From assembly GCA_027030245.1 (NCBI GenBank), contig JALVFE010000016.1, forward strand, positions 496,001-560,000: a stretch of DNA of 64,000 nt. Reading direction: 5' to 3'. The first letter of the stretch is position 1. The number at the start of each line of letters is the position of its first letter. The translations under genes were made by a program, and so were the position numbers. The notes under the pieces are model-generated. The model was not told the DNA's origin, made no database searches, and saw nothing but the letters and a program-made list of their open reading frames with translations. This document shows positions 1 through 10,100 of this stretch, piece after piece. Source of the stretch: Melioribacteraceae bacterium. GTDB taxonomy: Bacteria > Bacteroidota > Ignavibacteria > Ignavibacteriales > Melioribacteraceae.

Positions 1-269
1 TCGACGGTTGCTTTAAAATCTTTAGAAAATTTAAAAACCGGCACATAATGTTCGGGAACGTAAACTTTTTCTCCCGTTCTGGGATTACGCGCATAACGAG
101 CATTTTTCTTCTTTACTTTATAACTTCCGAATCCTCTGATTTCAATTCCGTTTCCTTCTCTAAGAGCTTGAATAACAGTGTTAAGAAAACCTTCTATAAT
201 TGCTTCCGTTTCGATTTTTGTTAATCCCGTACCGGAGGCAATTTTTTCAACTATGTCGGCTTTTGTCAT
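1..269 (-). CDS. hup: HU/IHF family DNA-binding protein (partial, C-terminus beyond window)
   Basis: This is a nucleoid-associated histone-like protein that bends and compacts DNA as a dimer. Reading down from 269, the translation begins MTKADIVEKIASGTGL and contains the family core IRGFGSYKVKKKNARYARNP followed by RTGEKVYVPEHYVPVF. That is the usual HU beta-arm with its RNPRTG tip. About 89 of roughly 95 residues are present, and the end lies left of position 1. An AAGGAG ribosome site sits just before the ATG, so the start is well supported. A matching promoter lies at 311-341. HU versus IHF subunit cannot be decided from this fragment. Confidence 0.93.
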   Translation of the reverse strand, partial: MTKADIVEKIASGTGLTKIETEAIIEGFLNTVIQALREGNGIEIRGFGSYKVKKKNARYARNPRTGEKVYVPEHYVPVFKFSKDFKATV

Positions 270-310
270 TATAACTCCTTCATTGTATGAAAAATTTTTA
301 TCAAAGCTGT

Positions 311-341
311 AAAAGATAGGAATTTTTTTAAACAAATCAAA
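311..341 (-). promoter_or_regulatory. Bacteroidota-type promoter of the HU gene
   Basis: On the minus strand, TTTG (338-341) is followed after exactly 19 bases by TATCTTTT (311-318). This matches the Bacteroidota consensus TTTG-N19-TAnnTTTG with one mismatch. It would start transcription about 35-40 bases before the HU ATG at 269. Confidence 0.6.
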
Positions 342-345
342 CGTT

Positions 346-390
346 AGAATTGATGTAACTTTAAGTTTCATAAAAAGTTACATCAATTCT
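346..390. repeat. 17-bp perfect inverted repeat between the TPR gene and HU
   Basis: The arm AGAATTGATGTAACTTT (346-362) is repeated exactly inverted at 374-390, with an 11-base loop. It begins 22 bases after the stop codon of the TPR gene on the minus strand. It may act as that gene's transcription terminator, but no uridine run follows directly, so another role (RNA stability, or a dispersed repeat) is possible. Confidence 0.7.
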
Positions 391-412
391 TCGGTTTTCC
401 GGGTATTAAAAT

Positions 413-2041
413 TCAGTTGTTCGATTCGGTTTTAGAAGAAGCGAATTCGTAAAGTTTCTTTATTTCTTCGCCGTAACTTTCGTCAATTTCTTTAATTTTA
501 TTGAAATCTTCCAATGCACGTTTGTAGTTTTTAAGCCGTAAGCCGAGATATCCGTGTAACGCAATAGCATCTTTGAAATGATCGCTCAATTCAATTGCTT
601 TTTCAAGATCGAACAATGCTTCCTGGTCTCTACCCAATTTATGCAATAAATTAGCCCGGATGAAATAATTTTTACTTTCTTCCGGTTTCAGTTGTATAGC
701 TTGCGAAATATCTTCAAGTCCTTGTTCGAATTTACTCTCTTTGAATAACACAATTGCCCTTTTAACACGAGCATCGTAATACCTGTCATCAATCTCTATG
801 GCTTTATTTAGATCGTCTATAATATTTTCATTCCCGTTAAATTTCTCCCGTGCAAGAGCTCTCAAATAATAACCTTGGGTATGTCGTGGATTAAGTTCAA
901 TTAAACTGGTAAAACTGTTTATCGCTCTTTCGAATAAATCTAATTTCAGATTTATTATTCCACGGAGTAAATGGAATTTCTCAACTGCATCGTTAATTTC
1001 AATTGCTTTATTAATCAACGATAATGCTTCTTCGAGATTGTTATTGTTGTACTCATATACCGCCAAAATATACAATTGTTCATGAGTTTTATTATTTCTA
1101 CTCTTTAATTGATTCAAATCTTCTTTAGAGGCCGTTTCGTCTCCTAGTTTTAGTTTTAATCCGGCAGAAATCAGATAAATATCGTTAGCATCTTCCGTAA
1201 GTTCTTTAACCTTTTCCAATTGTTCTATTGCTTTTTCCAGTTCGTTTTGTTCTTTGTAAATCTCGGCAAGAAGAATATACGGTTTTACAAATTCTTTGTT
1301 TATTTCGGTAATTGCAACCAGAGCATCTATAGCATGTTGCAAATCTCCTTTTAAGTAATTGATATAAGCGATGTTATAGATTGCACTGGCATATTCGGGA
1401 TAAATTTCCACTGCTTTATTAAACATCTTTTCTGCTTCTTCGAAATTGCCTTGCTTGTATTTAATATATCCTAAAATGTTATAAACTTCGGGAGATTCCG
1501 GATTTTTTTCGAGAAGATTTGTTAAAATGCCGGAGGCTTCGTCAAATTCGTTATTTTTTATTTTAATGCGGGCAAGCAATATTAATGCATCTGTATTATC
1601 TGGAGAAATTTCAAGCGATTTTTTTACGAAGTTGAGCGCTTCGTCATATTTTTTTTCGATATATTTAATTTCACCTTTAATAAAAAATCCTTCGGCTCGG
1701 TCGGTACTTCCGGAAATGAATTTATCGATAAAATTATTTGCTTCGGTAAACTTTTTTTCAATAAGAGCAATATTGCTTAAAAAATAAAAGGTGTAAGGCG
1801 AAAATTGCGGGTCGATTTTTGCCACTTCCAAAAAATCTTGCTCCGCATTTGTATGGTTTCCCAAATAATATTCGGATATTCCTTTTCCGTAGAGGGCATT
1901 TATGTTTTTGGGAACGTATTTGAGAGCAGATGAATAGTTTGTTAACGCCGCAGCATATTCTTCTTTTTCAAGAGCATTGCTTCCTTTGTTAAGTAGTTCT
2001 TCAATTTCTTTCTTGTGTAAAAGCTTGTTAAAAATTCCCAT
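413..2041 (-). CDS. Tetratricopeptide repeat protein, about 14 TPR units
   Basis: The 542-residue protein is built almost wholly of degenerate 34-residue TPR units from about residue 15 to 530. Recurrent motifs include ALTNYSSALKYVPKNINALY, AEKMFNKAVEIYPEYASAIY and ALFDLEKAIELSDHFKDAI. No signal peptide, membrane segment or catalytic domain is visible, so it is probably a cytoplasmic scaffold. TPR proteins assemble complexes, but partners cannot be read from the sequence. The start at 2041 has a GAGAGGG ribosome site. It lies downstream of the TPR histidine kinase in the same direction (75-base gap), which suggests a shared signalling context without proving it. Confidence 0.85.
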   Translation of the reverse strand: MGIFNKLLHKKEIEELLNKGSNALEKEEYAAALTNYSSALKYVPKNINALYGKGISEYYLGNHTNAEQDFLEVAKIDPQFSPYTFYFLSNIALIEKKFTEANNFIDKFISGSTDRAEGFFIKGEIKYIEKKYDEALNFVKKSLEISPDNTDALILLARIKIKNNEFDEASGILTNLLEKNPESPEVYNILGYIKYKQGNFEEAEKMFNKAVEIYPEYASAIYNIAYINYLKGDLQHAIDALVAITEINKEFVKPYILLAEIYKEQNELEKAIEQLEKVKELTEDANDIYLISAGLKLKLGDETASKEDLNQLKSRNNKTHEQLYILAVYEYNNNNLEEALSLINKAIEINDAVEKFHLLRGIINLKLDLFERAINSFTSLIELNPRHTQGYYLRALAREKFNGNENIIDDLNKAIEIDDRYYDARVKRAIVLFKESKFEQGLEDISQAIQLKPEESKNYFIRANLLHKLGRDQEALFDLEKAIELSDHFKDAIALHGYLGLRLKNYKRALEDFNKIKEIDESYGEEIKKLYEFASSKTESNN

Positions 2042-2116
2042 TGCGCCCTCTCAAGATTTTATTTCTTTAAACTTTTTTATATAAGATATAAAAATATTTT
2101 CCATAATAAAAGAAAA

Positions 2117-4111
2117 TCAAGCCGAAGGTAAAACAAACTTAAAATGACTTCCTTTACCCACTTCGCTTTCCGCCCAGATTTTCCCGCCGTTTTTATCTAT
2201 AAATTCTTTACAGAGTATTAATCCGATTCCGGTACCTTTTTCTTTTGCGGTTCCGTACGTCGTGTTGATTGCATCCAGTCTGAAAAGTTTATCCAACTCT
2301 TCCTGTTTAATACCAATTCCCGAATCGCTTATATCAACCTCAATCTGGTTGCCCAATTTTTGAGCCGAAATTGAGACCGTTCCGCCTTCTCTGGTAAACT
2401 TAACCGAATTGGTGAGTAAATTTCTTATCACCGTAGATATTGTGTTTTGATCGGCATAAACCTGAATGTTTTCCGGAATATTATTCTCTATTTTTATATT
2501 CTTCCGGTTTGCAGCTGGTTTCAAAAGCTCTATGGTGTTCTCAACCAAGGATTTAAGATTTACCGTTTGAGGTATAATGGGAATCATACCTCTTTGCGAC
2601 ATAGACCAACTGAGTAAGTTATCCAACAATTCATTTGAGGATTTTGCCGCTTTGTTGATTTCTTTAAGTGCCAATATTTTCTCTTCGTCCGATAGATACT
2701 CGTAATCCTTAATCACCATATCGGAAAAAGCTATTATGGAATGAAACGGGTTTTTCAAATCGTGTGAGATTAACGAGAAAAAGACATCTTTAGTTGAGTT
2801 CAACCATTTCAGTTTTTCGTTTGCGTCCGCCTTTACTTTGTATGCGTAAAAGATTGCCAGTCCGAAAAGAATAAAAAGCACGGAACTTATCAACAAGAAA
2901 TTTCTGAAATTCCTTTCTTTGTTTAATTCATAATTTTGAATTCTCTTTGCAGCTTTAAGTTTGTTTATTTCGTTTTCTTTCTGCGCGCTTTCGTATTTAA
3001 CTTGAAGTTCGGCTACCCTTTTGTTGAATTCCGACGAGAACAGTTCTTCGTTAACTTCCGTAAACTTTTCTGAAAATTCCAAAGCCTTTTTATAATCCCC
3101 CAATTCTTTATAAAAAGAAATAAAACTTCTATAAGTTTCCGCAATTAATTTTTTAGAACCTATTTCCTTTGCAAGTTCCAATGCATCATTTAAGTATTTT
3201 TCTGCTTTACCGAACTGTTTTAAAATAAGGTATGCTTTACCCAGATTTCCGTACGACGAAATCAATCCGTTCCTATCGTCTATTTCTTTAGCAAGCTTAA
3301 TTGCTTTGTTAAGATACGGAAGAGCTTTTTTTACTTTCCGTTGTTCGATAAACAGTTCTGCTATATTGTTGTAGGAAGTTTCGATTGAATACAAATTGCC
3401 CAATTTTAATTTTATATTTAACGCCCTCTCATAATTTCGTAATGCCTTATCGTATTGTCCAAGATCTCTGTAAATCAATCCGATATTATTCAACGCAATC
3501 ACAACTCCGCTGCTGTCGTTAAGTTTTTCTTTTTGAGCCAGTGATTTTTTGAAAAATGATAATGCTTTTTCGAAATTGTTCAGATTCCAGTAAACCGTTC
3601 CGATTCCGTTCTGGGCTTCTGCTATTCCGTTCAGGTCGTTGTTTTTTTTATAATAATCCAAGCTTTTAAAATAAAATTTCAACGCATCCGCATAATTTCC
3701 CAATTCGTTGTTTAACATCGCTATATTATAAGAAGCAACTGCAAGGGATCTGTTATCGTCCATCTCTTCTGCTAGTTTGAGCGCTTGTTTGTAAACGGAA
3801 AGTGCGGAATCGTACTCGGCTTTAATCCAATGGATATTTCCGATATTGATTAATGATGAAAACATTCCGATTTTATACATCAACTTTTTCGATTCAGCCA
3901 AAGCTTCCTTTGCATATTTCAAACTTTGAGATGTTGAAGTTCCCCAATAAGCGCCGGATAATTTATTGAGAACTTTAACTTTTTCAACGCCTTGAACCGA
4001 ATCTAATTTGGTTTCCAGACTGTCGATAATTCCGTAACCGTAATTAACCGAAGACAAAAACAAAAAGAATACCGTTAAAACTTGAACCAAATTAATTTTA
4101 CTTAGCTTCAA
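2117..4111 (-). CDS. TPR-containing sensor histidine kinase
   Basis: A 664-residue membrane sensor kinase. Residues 1-27 form a signal peptide. Residues 40-355 hold about seven TPR units and should lie outside the cytoplasmic membrane. A coiled coil follows (355-400), then one membrane helix (404-425). The HisKA box FFSLISHDLKNPFHSI has its phosphorylated His near 450. The C-terminal ATPase shows DSGIGI and GTGIGL G-boxes. The kinase would pass phosphate to a response regulator, but none is adjacent. Its ATP lid (YGTAKEKGTGIGLILCKE) closely resembles that of the PAS kinase at 25151-26758, so the two may be related. Ligand unknown. Confidence 0.9.
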   Translation of the reverse strand: MKLSKINLVQVLTVFFLFLSSVNYGYGIIDSLETKLDSVQGVEKVKVLNKLSGAYWGTSTSQSLKYAKEALAESKKLMYKIGMFSSLINIGNIHWIKAEYDSALSVYKQALKLAEEMDDNRSLAVASYNIAMLNNELGNYADALKFYFKSLDYYKKNNDLNGIAEAQNGIGTVYWNLNNFEKALSFFKKSLAQKEKLNDSSGVVIALNNIGLIYRDLGQYDKALRNYERALNIKLKLGNLYSIETSYNNIAELFIEQRKVKKALPYLNKAIKLAKEIDDRNGLISSYGNLGKAYLILKQFGKAEKYLNDALELAKEIGSKKLIAETYRSFISFYKELGDYKKALEFSEKFTEVNEELFSSEFNKRVAELQVKYESAQKENEINKLKAAKRIQNYELNKERNFRNFLLISSVLFILFGLAIFYAYKVKADANEKLKWLNSTKDVFFSLISHDLKNPFHSIIAFSDMVIKDYEYLSDEEKILALKEINKAAKSSNELLDNLLSWSMSQRGMIPIIPQTVNLKSLVENTIELLKPAANRKNIKIENNIPENIQVYADQNTISTVIRNLLTNSVKFTREGGTVSISAQKLGNQIEVDISDSGIGIKQEELDKLFRLDAINTTYGTAKEKGTGIGLILCKEFIDKNGGKIWAESEVGKGSHFKFVLPSA

Positions 4112-4122
4112 ATTCTCCCCTT

Positions 4123-5139
4123 TTATTTTTTTGGTAATCTTTCCAAATACGAACTGTTGCTTAAAACGGCAAATGATTCCGTTTGCCGTAGTTCTTCGAT
4201 TGTTAATTTATTCATATAACTCATTGCGCTTCTCACACCGTCCGAAATAGCATTTATCACATTTCTCACATGCCCTTTGTAAGGCACCATAGTTTCTTCG
4301 CCTTCTATAAATTCGTTTTTCATTTTCACGCCGAACGAAGCACTGCCGCGGTATTTTTTCCAAAGCTGGTCGTTATATTTTATAACTTCGCCGGGAGCTT
4401 CCCGGGTTCCGGCAAGCAATCTACCTAGCATAACGGTATCGGCGCCCAAAGCCAAGGCTTTTGCTACGTCGCCGGGATTTTTAATTCCGCCGTCTGCAAT
4501 TATTTTAATATTTAACTTCCCTTCTTCCCTTGCAAAATAAACATCGAGTAATGACGAAACTTGACCGATCCCGATTCCGGTTTGAACCGAAGTTGTGCAT
4601 ACGCTTCCGCCGCCGATTCCAACTCTTACCGCATCAGCCCCGGCATCTACAAGTTGCTTTAATGTTTTCCCGTTTGCCGTATTCCCAACTATAACATAAG
4701 CATCAAAATTATTTTTTATGTGTTCGGTTTTCTTTAATACTTCAAGGTTATTTGCATTCGCAGTGTCAATGCAAATTATCGAGACCTTTTCAAGCAGTTT
4801 GGAAATTATATCATCGGGGGTATTCAAGCCGATGGATACGGACTTAACTCCATCGCTTCCGGCTTCATTATTCAAAAGCTTTTCAACCGAAGAATCAAAT
4901 CTATTTAATATTCCCAAACACCCGAGTTCATTTAGAGCATTAGCCATTTCAATTCCTGTTACGGTATCCATAGGACTTGAAAGAATGGGCAGCCCAAGAT
5001 TAAGTCCGAGAAACTCCGTTGAAGTATCGGCTACCGAACGGCTTTTGGCTTTGGAAATTTCAACAGGTACTAGACTTATATCGTCATAAGTCAAAGACAT
5101 CGAGTAATCGTTCAAGCCGGCTTTGGAATAAATTTTCAT
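4123..5139 (-). CDS. IMP dehydrogenase / GMP reductase family enzyme lacking CBS domains
   Basis: A (beta/alpha)8-barrel enzyme of purine nucleotide interconversion, cytoplasmic. The family signature loop GGGSVCTT carries the catalytic Cys near residue 181. Phosphate-binding [16 protein letters not shown] follows near 214, then GADTVMLG. The C-terminus keeps [11 protein letters not shown]. At 338 residues it has no room for the paired CBS domains of typical GuaB, and its size fits GMP reductase (GuaC). The segment between the flap and EGE is short, as in GMP reductases. The loop reads GGGS where both families usually have GPGS. I cannot decide between a CBS-less GuaB and GuaC from sequence alone. 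It follows pepF-like gene orientation but faces 11 bases from the TPR kinase downstream. Confidence 0.8.
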   Translation of the reverse strand: MKIYSKAGLNDYSMSLTYDDISLVPVEISKAKSRSVADTSTEFLGLNLGLPILSSPMDTVTGIEMANALNELGCLGILNRFDSSVEKLLNNEAGSDGVKSVSIGLNTPDDIISKLLEKVSIICIDTANANNLEVLKKTEHIKNNFDAYVIVGNTANGKTLKQLVDAGADAVRVGIGGGSVCTTSVQTGIGIGQVSSLLDVYFAREEGKLNIKIIADGGIKNPGDVAKALALGADTVMLGRLLAGTREAPGEVIKYNDQLWKKYRGSASFGVKMKNEFIEGEETMVPYKGHVRNVINAISDGVRSAMSYMNKLTIEELRQTESFAVLSNSSYLERLPKK

Positions 5140-5158
5140 CTACGGATAATCCGGAATA

Positions 5159-7069
5159 TTATTCGTTTAATAGTTTTTCCATTTGATCTAATAATTTATT
5201 CATCTTATGCACAACCGCTTCGACCGGTTCCGGAGAAGTCATATCCACTCCGGCTTCTTTCAGAACATCTATCGGGTATTTCGAACTGCCGGATTTCAAG
5301 AAATTCAAATATTTATCAATTGCGGGTTGACCTTCTTTTGTAACCTTAGCCGCCAAAGCTTGGGAAGCGGCAAAACTCGTCGCATACTGGTAAACGTAAA
5401 AGTTATAGTAGAAATGTGGAATTCGTGCCCAAGTATAAGTTTCTTCGGTATCGACGGTCATTTCATCGCCCCAATACCTTTGATACATTTCTTTGTATAA
5501 ATTACAGAGTTTATCCGGAGTTAAGGCATCGCCTTGTTCCGTTTTTTCATTCACTAATTTTTCAAATTCCGCAAACCTTGTTTGCCTGTAAAATGTAGTA
5601 ACAATGTTAGTAAGATTTTTTTCAATCAGCGCTAACTTTTCCATTTTGGTTTCCGCGTGATCAATCAAATAATCCAATAATAAAGCTTCGTTCATGGTGG
5701 AAGCGACTTCCGCAACGAAAATAGAGTAATTGGCATACGGGAAAGGTTGGTTTTGTTCGGTGTAATACGAGTGCATGTTGTGTCCCATTTCGTGCGCAAG
5801 CGTAAATAGATCGTCCAACTCATCCGCCCAGTTCAGCAATACATAAGGATGTACTCCGTAAGTGGTTCCGGAAGAATAAGCTCCGCTTCTTTTGCCTTTT
5901 GTTTCGTAAACGTCAATCCATCTGTTATTAAATGCCATTTTCAAATTATTGATGTAATCTTCACCCAATGGTTTCAATGCATCCAACAGAATTTTTTTCG
6001 ATTCTTCATACGAATATTTTTTCTTGACCGAAGGGAATAAAGTAACGTACGTGTCATACGGATGAAGTTCTTCAATCTTCAACATTTTTTTCTTAATCTT
6101 TGCCCATCTGTGTAACGGTTCAAGATTTTCGTTTACTTTTTCAATTAAATTGTTGTAAACCGAAACCGGAATGTTGTTGGGCGTTAATGCCGCTTCGAGA
6201 TTGGATTTATATTTTCTGGATTTTGCGTAAAAAATATTCGATTTGATATTTCCGTTAAACAATGCGACCAATGTATTCTTGTATTCCATAAACGGCTTGT
6301 AATAACCTTTGTAAACCCTTCTGCGGTAATCTCTGTCGAGAGAATACATTGCGGCACCGTAACGGGCATGCGAAATTTTAATAGGCGTTCCGTCTTCGCC
6401 TTCAACAGTCGGGAATTGGATATCCGCATTGTTAAACATTCCGAAAGCGGAATAAGCAACACTTGTAACGGGTCCGGCTAGAGCAAGTATTTCTTCTTCG
6501 CCCGGCGAAAGCGTGTGCGGTTTCATTCTTAATAAATCTTCAAGAAGATGTTTGTAAATGCCGAGTTCTTTTTCTTCGTCTACAAACTTCCATAATTGAT
6601 CTTCCGGAATAGCAAGTATTTCAGGTCTGATAAAAGATGATGCGGCGGAAACTTGAGAGTTTAACGCCATTACCCTTTCGAACCTTCCTTGATTTTCGGG
6701 ATTCGATAAATCAAGATCTTTCGACAGACTTGCGTATAAATAAAGTTTACCGAGTTTAATTTCCACATCATCGCTGAATTTCAAACACTCAAGTAATTTT
6801 TGGGCGGAAGTTCCGAGCTTACCCTCAAATTGTTCAAACTCTCCTACGGCGTCTTTCACCCATGCGAAATCTTTTTCCCAATCCGCAGGCGATTTATAAA
6901 CGTCTTCGAGATTCCATTTATATTGCTCTTCAATTTGTTCGCGCGTGGGCACCTCTTTTGTTTTTTCTTGAGAAAGAACATCGGTATTAAACAAAAAGCC
7001 GGTTGAAATAATTAATGCTGCCAATTTAATCCTCACTAAACTTTTGATTATAAATACAAATTTTTCCAT
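5159..7069 (-). CDS. pepF: Oligoendopeptidase F, M3 family metallopeptidase
   Basis: A zinc peptidase that cuts short peptides. The HEXXH site is LAHEMGHNMHSY with HEMGH at residues 426-430. The third zinc ligand lies in FVAEVASTMNEALL near residue 454. At 636 residues it has the usual PepF length of about 600 plus an N-terminal extension with a hydrophobic helix (residues 10-33). That is consistent with a signal peptide or anchor, so this copy is probably exported to the periplasm, unlike the cytoplasmic PepF of lactococci. The IMPDH-type gene follows 19 bases downstream on the same strand, so co-transcription is possible although the functions are unrelated. Confidence 0.93.
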   Translation of the reverse strand: MEKFVFIIKSLVRIKLAALIISTGFLFNTDVLSQEKTKEVPTREQIEEQYKWNLEDVYKSPADWEKDFAWVKDAVGEFEQFEGKLGTSAQKLLECLKFSDDVEIKLGKLYLYASLSKDLDLSNPENQGRFERVMALNSQVSAASSFIRPEILAIPEDQLWKFVDEEKELGIYKHLLEDLLRMKPHTLSPGEEEILALAGPVTSVAYSAFGMFNNADIQFPTVEGEDGTPIKISHARYGAAMYSLDRDYRRRVYKGYYKPFMEYKNTLVALFNGNIKSNIFYAKSRKYKSNLEAALTPNNIPVSVYNNLIEKVNENLEPLHRWAKIKKKMLKIEELHPYDTYVTLFPSVKKKYSYEESKKILLDALKPLGEDYINNLKMAFNNRWIDVYETKGKRSGAYSSGTTYGVHPYVLLNWADELDDLFTLAHEMGHNMHSYYTEQNQPFPYANYSIFVAEVASTMNEALLLDYLIDHAETKMEKLALIEKNLTNIVTTFYRQTRFAEFEKLVNEKTEQGDALTPDKLCNLYKEMYQRYWGDEMTVDTEETYTWARIPHFYYNFYVYQYATSFAASQALAAKVTKEGQPAIDKYLNFLKSGSSKYPIDVLKEAGVDMTSPEPVEAVVHKMNKLLDQMEKLLNE

Positions 7070-7147
7070 TTGTTTACCCCAAAAAATTAATGCACAGAAA
7101 ACTTAAGAATCGGAAAAGCCGACATCAAAGATAACAAAAATCAAACT

Positions 7148-10100
7148 TTATTTAACAATAGTTTCATTCAGTTTAAGAACACATTTTCCTTCATCATCCG
7201 AATAATGGCAGAAAACACAATGTTTAAGGTTTGGAATGAACTCGTAATTTCTTATTGCGCGGACAATTTCCGCAATATCGTTGCCGAATTTTTTCAAACC
7301 GGAGCGGTTAAGCTGCCGCACAACAGGATTTTCCGGTATGTCAAGAAAGATTAATCTCAGCTCGAAGTTTTCGATATTCTTATATGCTTTGCTTAAAACG
7401 TAAGCGTAAAATTTCAGTTGGTTAAGATAACCCTTAATTTTATTATCGATTTTCTTTTCCGTCACATCATCACTTTTATAATCCACAATTATAATCTTGT
7501 CTTCCTCAATAATCAGTTTATCTACAATTCCGTAAAGATAATAATCGTTTTCCGCTGCGTAAATTTCATATTCATTTTTATAATTTTCGAATTCCTTCAA
7601 ACGTTTGTATTCTTCCGATTTATAAAACTTTCCGATTTTGCTTAATATCCTTTCACGCAATTTCTCTATGCCGTTCATAAGTTGCGGTTGACTTATAGCC
7701 TCCGCTTCAATTAATTCCGTTGTTTCCTTTTCCAATAACTCGGGCGGAGTTTCATGTTCGAGCAAAGAATGTATTATTCTGCCTTGAACGTCCGCAAGGC
7801 TAAGTATTTCTTCGTCTTCCTCTTTATAATTGAACTCGTATAGATTGCTTAATTGCTTTTTCATCGAATATAATTTGGAATAACCGAGTTCGTATGTCAA
7901 TTTGTATTTCACGGGGCATTGGGAAAACACCGCAACTTTGGAAGCGGAAATAATTTCATTCTTTTCTTTATCGATAATTTTTTCAATATCAATTTTTTCA
8001 GGGAACGGAATTTTTGACGACCGGGCGTTTTTTAATTTTTCTATTTCAATGTTCGTTGTGACGGTAATGTGTAAATCCGCTGAAATTTCTTTTTCAGAAA
8101 ATATTCCTTCTTCCGGTTTAGCAACTTTTAATTTTGTTGAAAATTCATAACCACCTTCAGTTTGATAATGATTTATCGTACGGAAAAGAAGATCGGCAAA
8201 TGAATTATTTGAATAACTTCCATTATTGGCGGTTGCCGAAATAAACAAATATTCTTCAGCCCTTGTGACTCCAACGTAAAGCAATCTTTTTGTTTCGGCA
8301 ATTTCCTTTCTGCGTTGAACATAATCCGATAGCCAAACAACAGGCGCGGCTTTATACTTCTCGAAATAATTATTAAGCGGGACTTTCGTCATTATTCCGA
8401 AATTCTTATCGATTCTTATACTTTTGGATTTTGCCCTGTCTTGCTGCGTTCTGTCAGCCGTCCGGTAAAGAAACACGGCTTTGAATTCCAGACCTTTCGC
8501 CTTGTGCAAAGTCATTAAATTAACTGCATCGGCATCTTCCAAAATTTTTGCTTGACCTTCGTCGTCTGTTTTTTCAATCGATTGGGAAAGATAATTCACA
8601 AAATCATACAGCGTTGCAAAACTTTGATTGGAAAAGTTATTGGCTATTGCGATTATTTTTTCGAGATTGGCGATTTCCTGAGCCGAATTCCGCTTTGCCG
8701 AAACAACTGACCAATAACCCGTATCTTCGCAAATTTTTCTTATCAATTTTGCAATATCGGATGCAGCCGCTTCACTTAAATGCAAATTGATTAAATTCAA
8801 TATTTCGCGGGCATCATTGTTGTTTTGAGCATACATTTTAAATTTTTCGAAAAACGAATCCCCTTCGCACAACGATACTTCATATAACTCAACGTCCGAA
8901 AAAGTATAGAACGGACTTCTCAACAAACCGACGAAAGCCTTATCGTCATTGGGGTTTAACAGAAAAGTAAGATAATTTGTAATGTCGTAAATTATTTGTT
9001 TTTGGTAAAAACCTTTTCCGCCAATAATTAAATAGGGAATATCATATTTCACAAATTCCTTTTCCAATTCTTCGAATGCAGATCTCTTCCGGCAAAGTAT
9101 TGCAATGTCGCTGAACTTGAGTCCCTTTTCGCGAACCAATTCTAAAATTTTTGCCGTAACAAGTGTGCTTTCTGGTTGGTAGTCTTCCGACTTTAAATCG
9201 GTAATTAAAAATTCCACCGCGCCTTTTTCTTTTCCGGTGTAAGCGCAAATTATTTCTTCGTATTTTACTTCGTTAAATTCGAGCTTGGGAGAATCGAATA
9301 ACTTGGAAAAAACAAAATTGGTAAACGCAGCAATGTTCGGTGCCATGCGGAAACTGTGCGGTAGAACCAAAGGAGCGCCACCGCTTTTAATTTCTTCTTT
9401 TGTTTTGTTAAAGACTTCCAACTCCGCGCCCCGAAACATATAAATGCTCTGCTTTTCGTCACCTACAACAAACAGATTTCCCTTTTTCAAGTTTTCCAAA
9501 ATCGGCATAAAGATATTGTATTGCACTTCGTTCGTATCTTGATATTCGTCAATCATTATATATTCGTATTTAGCTTTAAGCTTTTCTTGAATTTCCGGTT
9601 TTACTACCAACCGTTCGGTAAACAAAAGCATGTCTTCGTAATCCAAATAAGCGTTTTCCGATTTTTTCCTTTGATATATTCCGAAAAGTTCGTCGAAAAC
9701 CTTTACGAAATTCATTCCAAAGCGCGCAAGCTCTTTTTCTATAATTGCGGTTTGGTCTCCCAATTCAAGCGTAGAAACGGAACGGAAAAATTCTTCCACT
9801 TGCCCGATTTTATCGGCAACGGCAATTTGATCCGGACTGCTGAGATATCCTTTTTTTCGTACTGTTCCGCTTTTTGTAAGCATCACTTCTGCAATTGACA
9901 TAATCAAATTAATTTTTGCCAATAAATCTTTTTCTTTTTTAATCTTTACTATCAAATCTTGTATTTTTTCAACTGTTTCGTTGCGTTTGGTAACCGAAAA
10001 TGCGAAGCTGTTAATTTCTTCAATGTTGCGTATTGTTTTTTCAACTTCGTCGCTTAAATATTCTACAAGTTTTTGTTCAAAATCATTTTTGAATCTTGCT

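Noticed and set aside
6184-6462. 92-codon minus-strand frame within pepF
   Set aside because: Lies in another frame of an intact peptidase gene; no evidence of expression.
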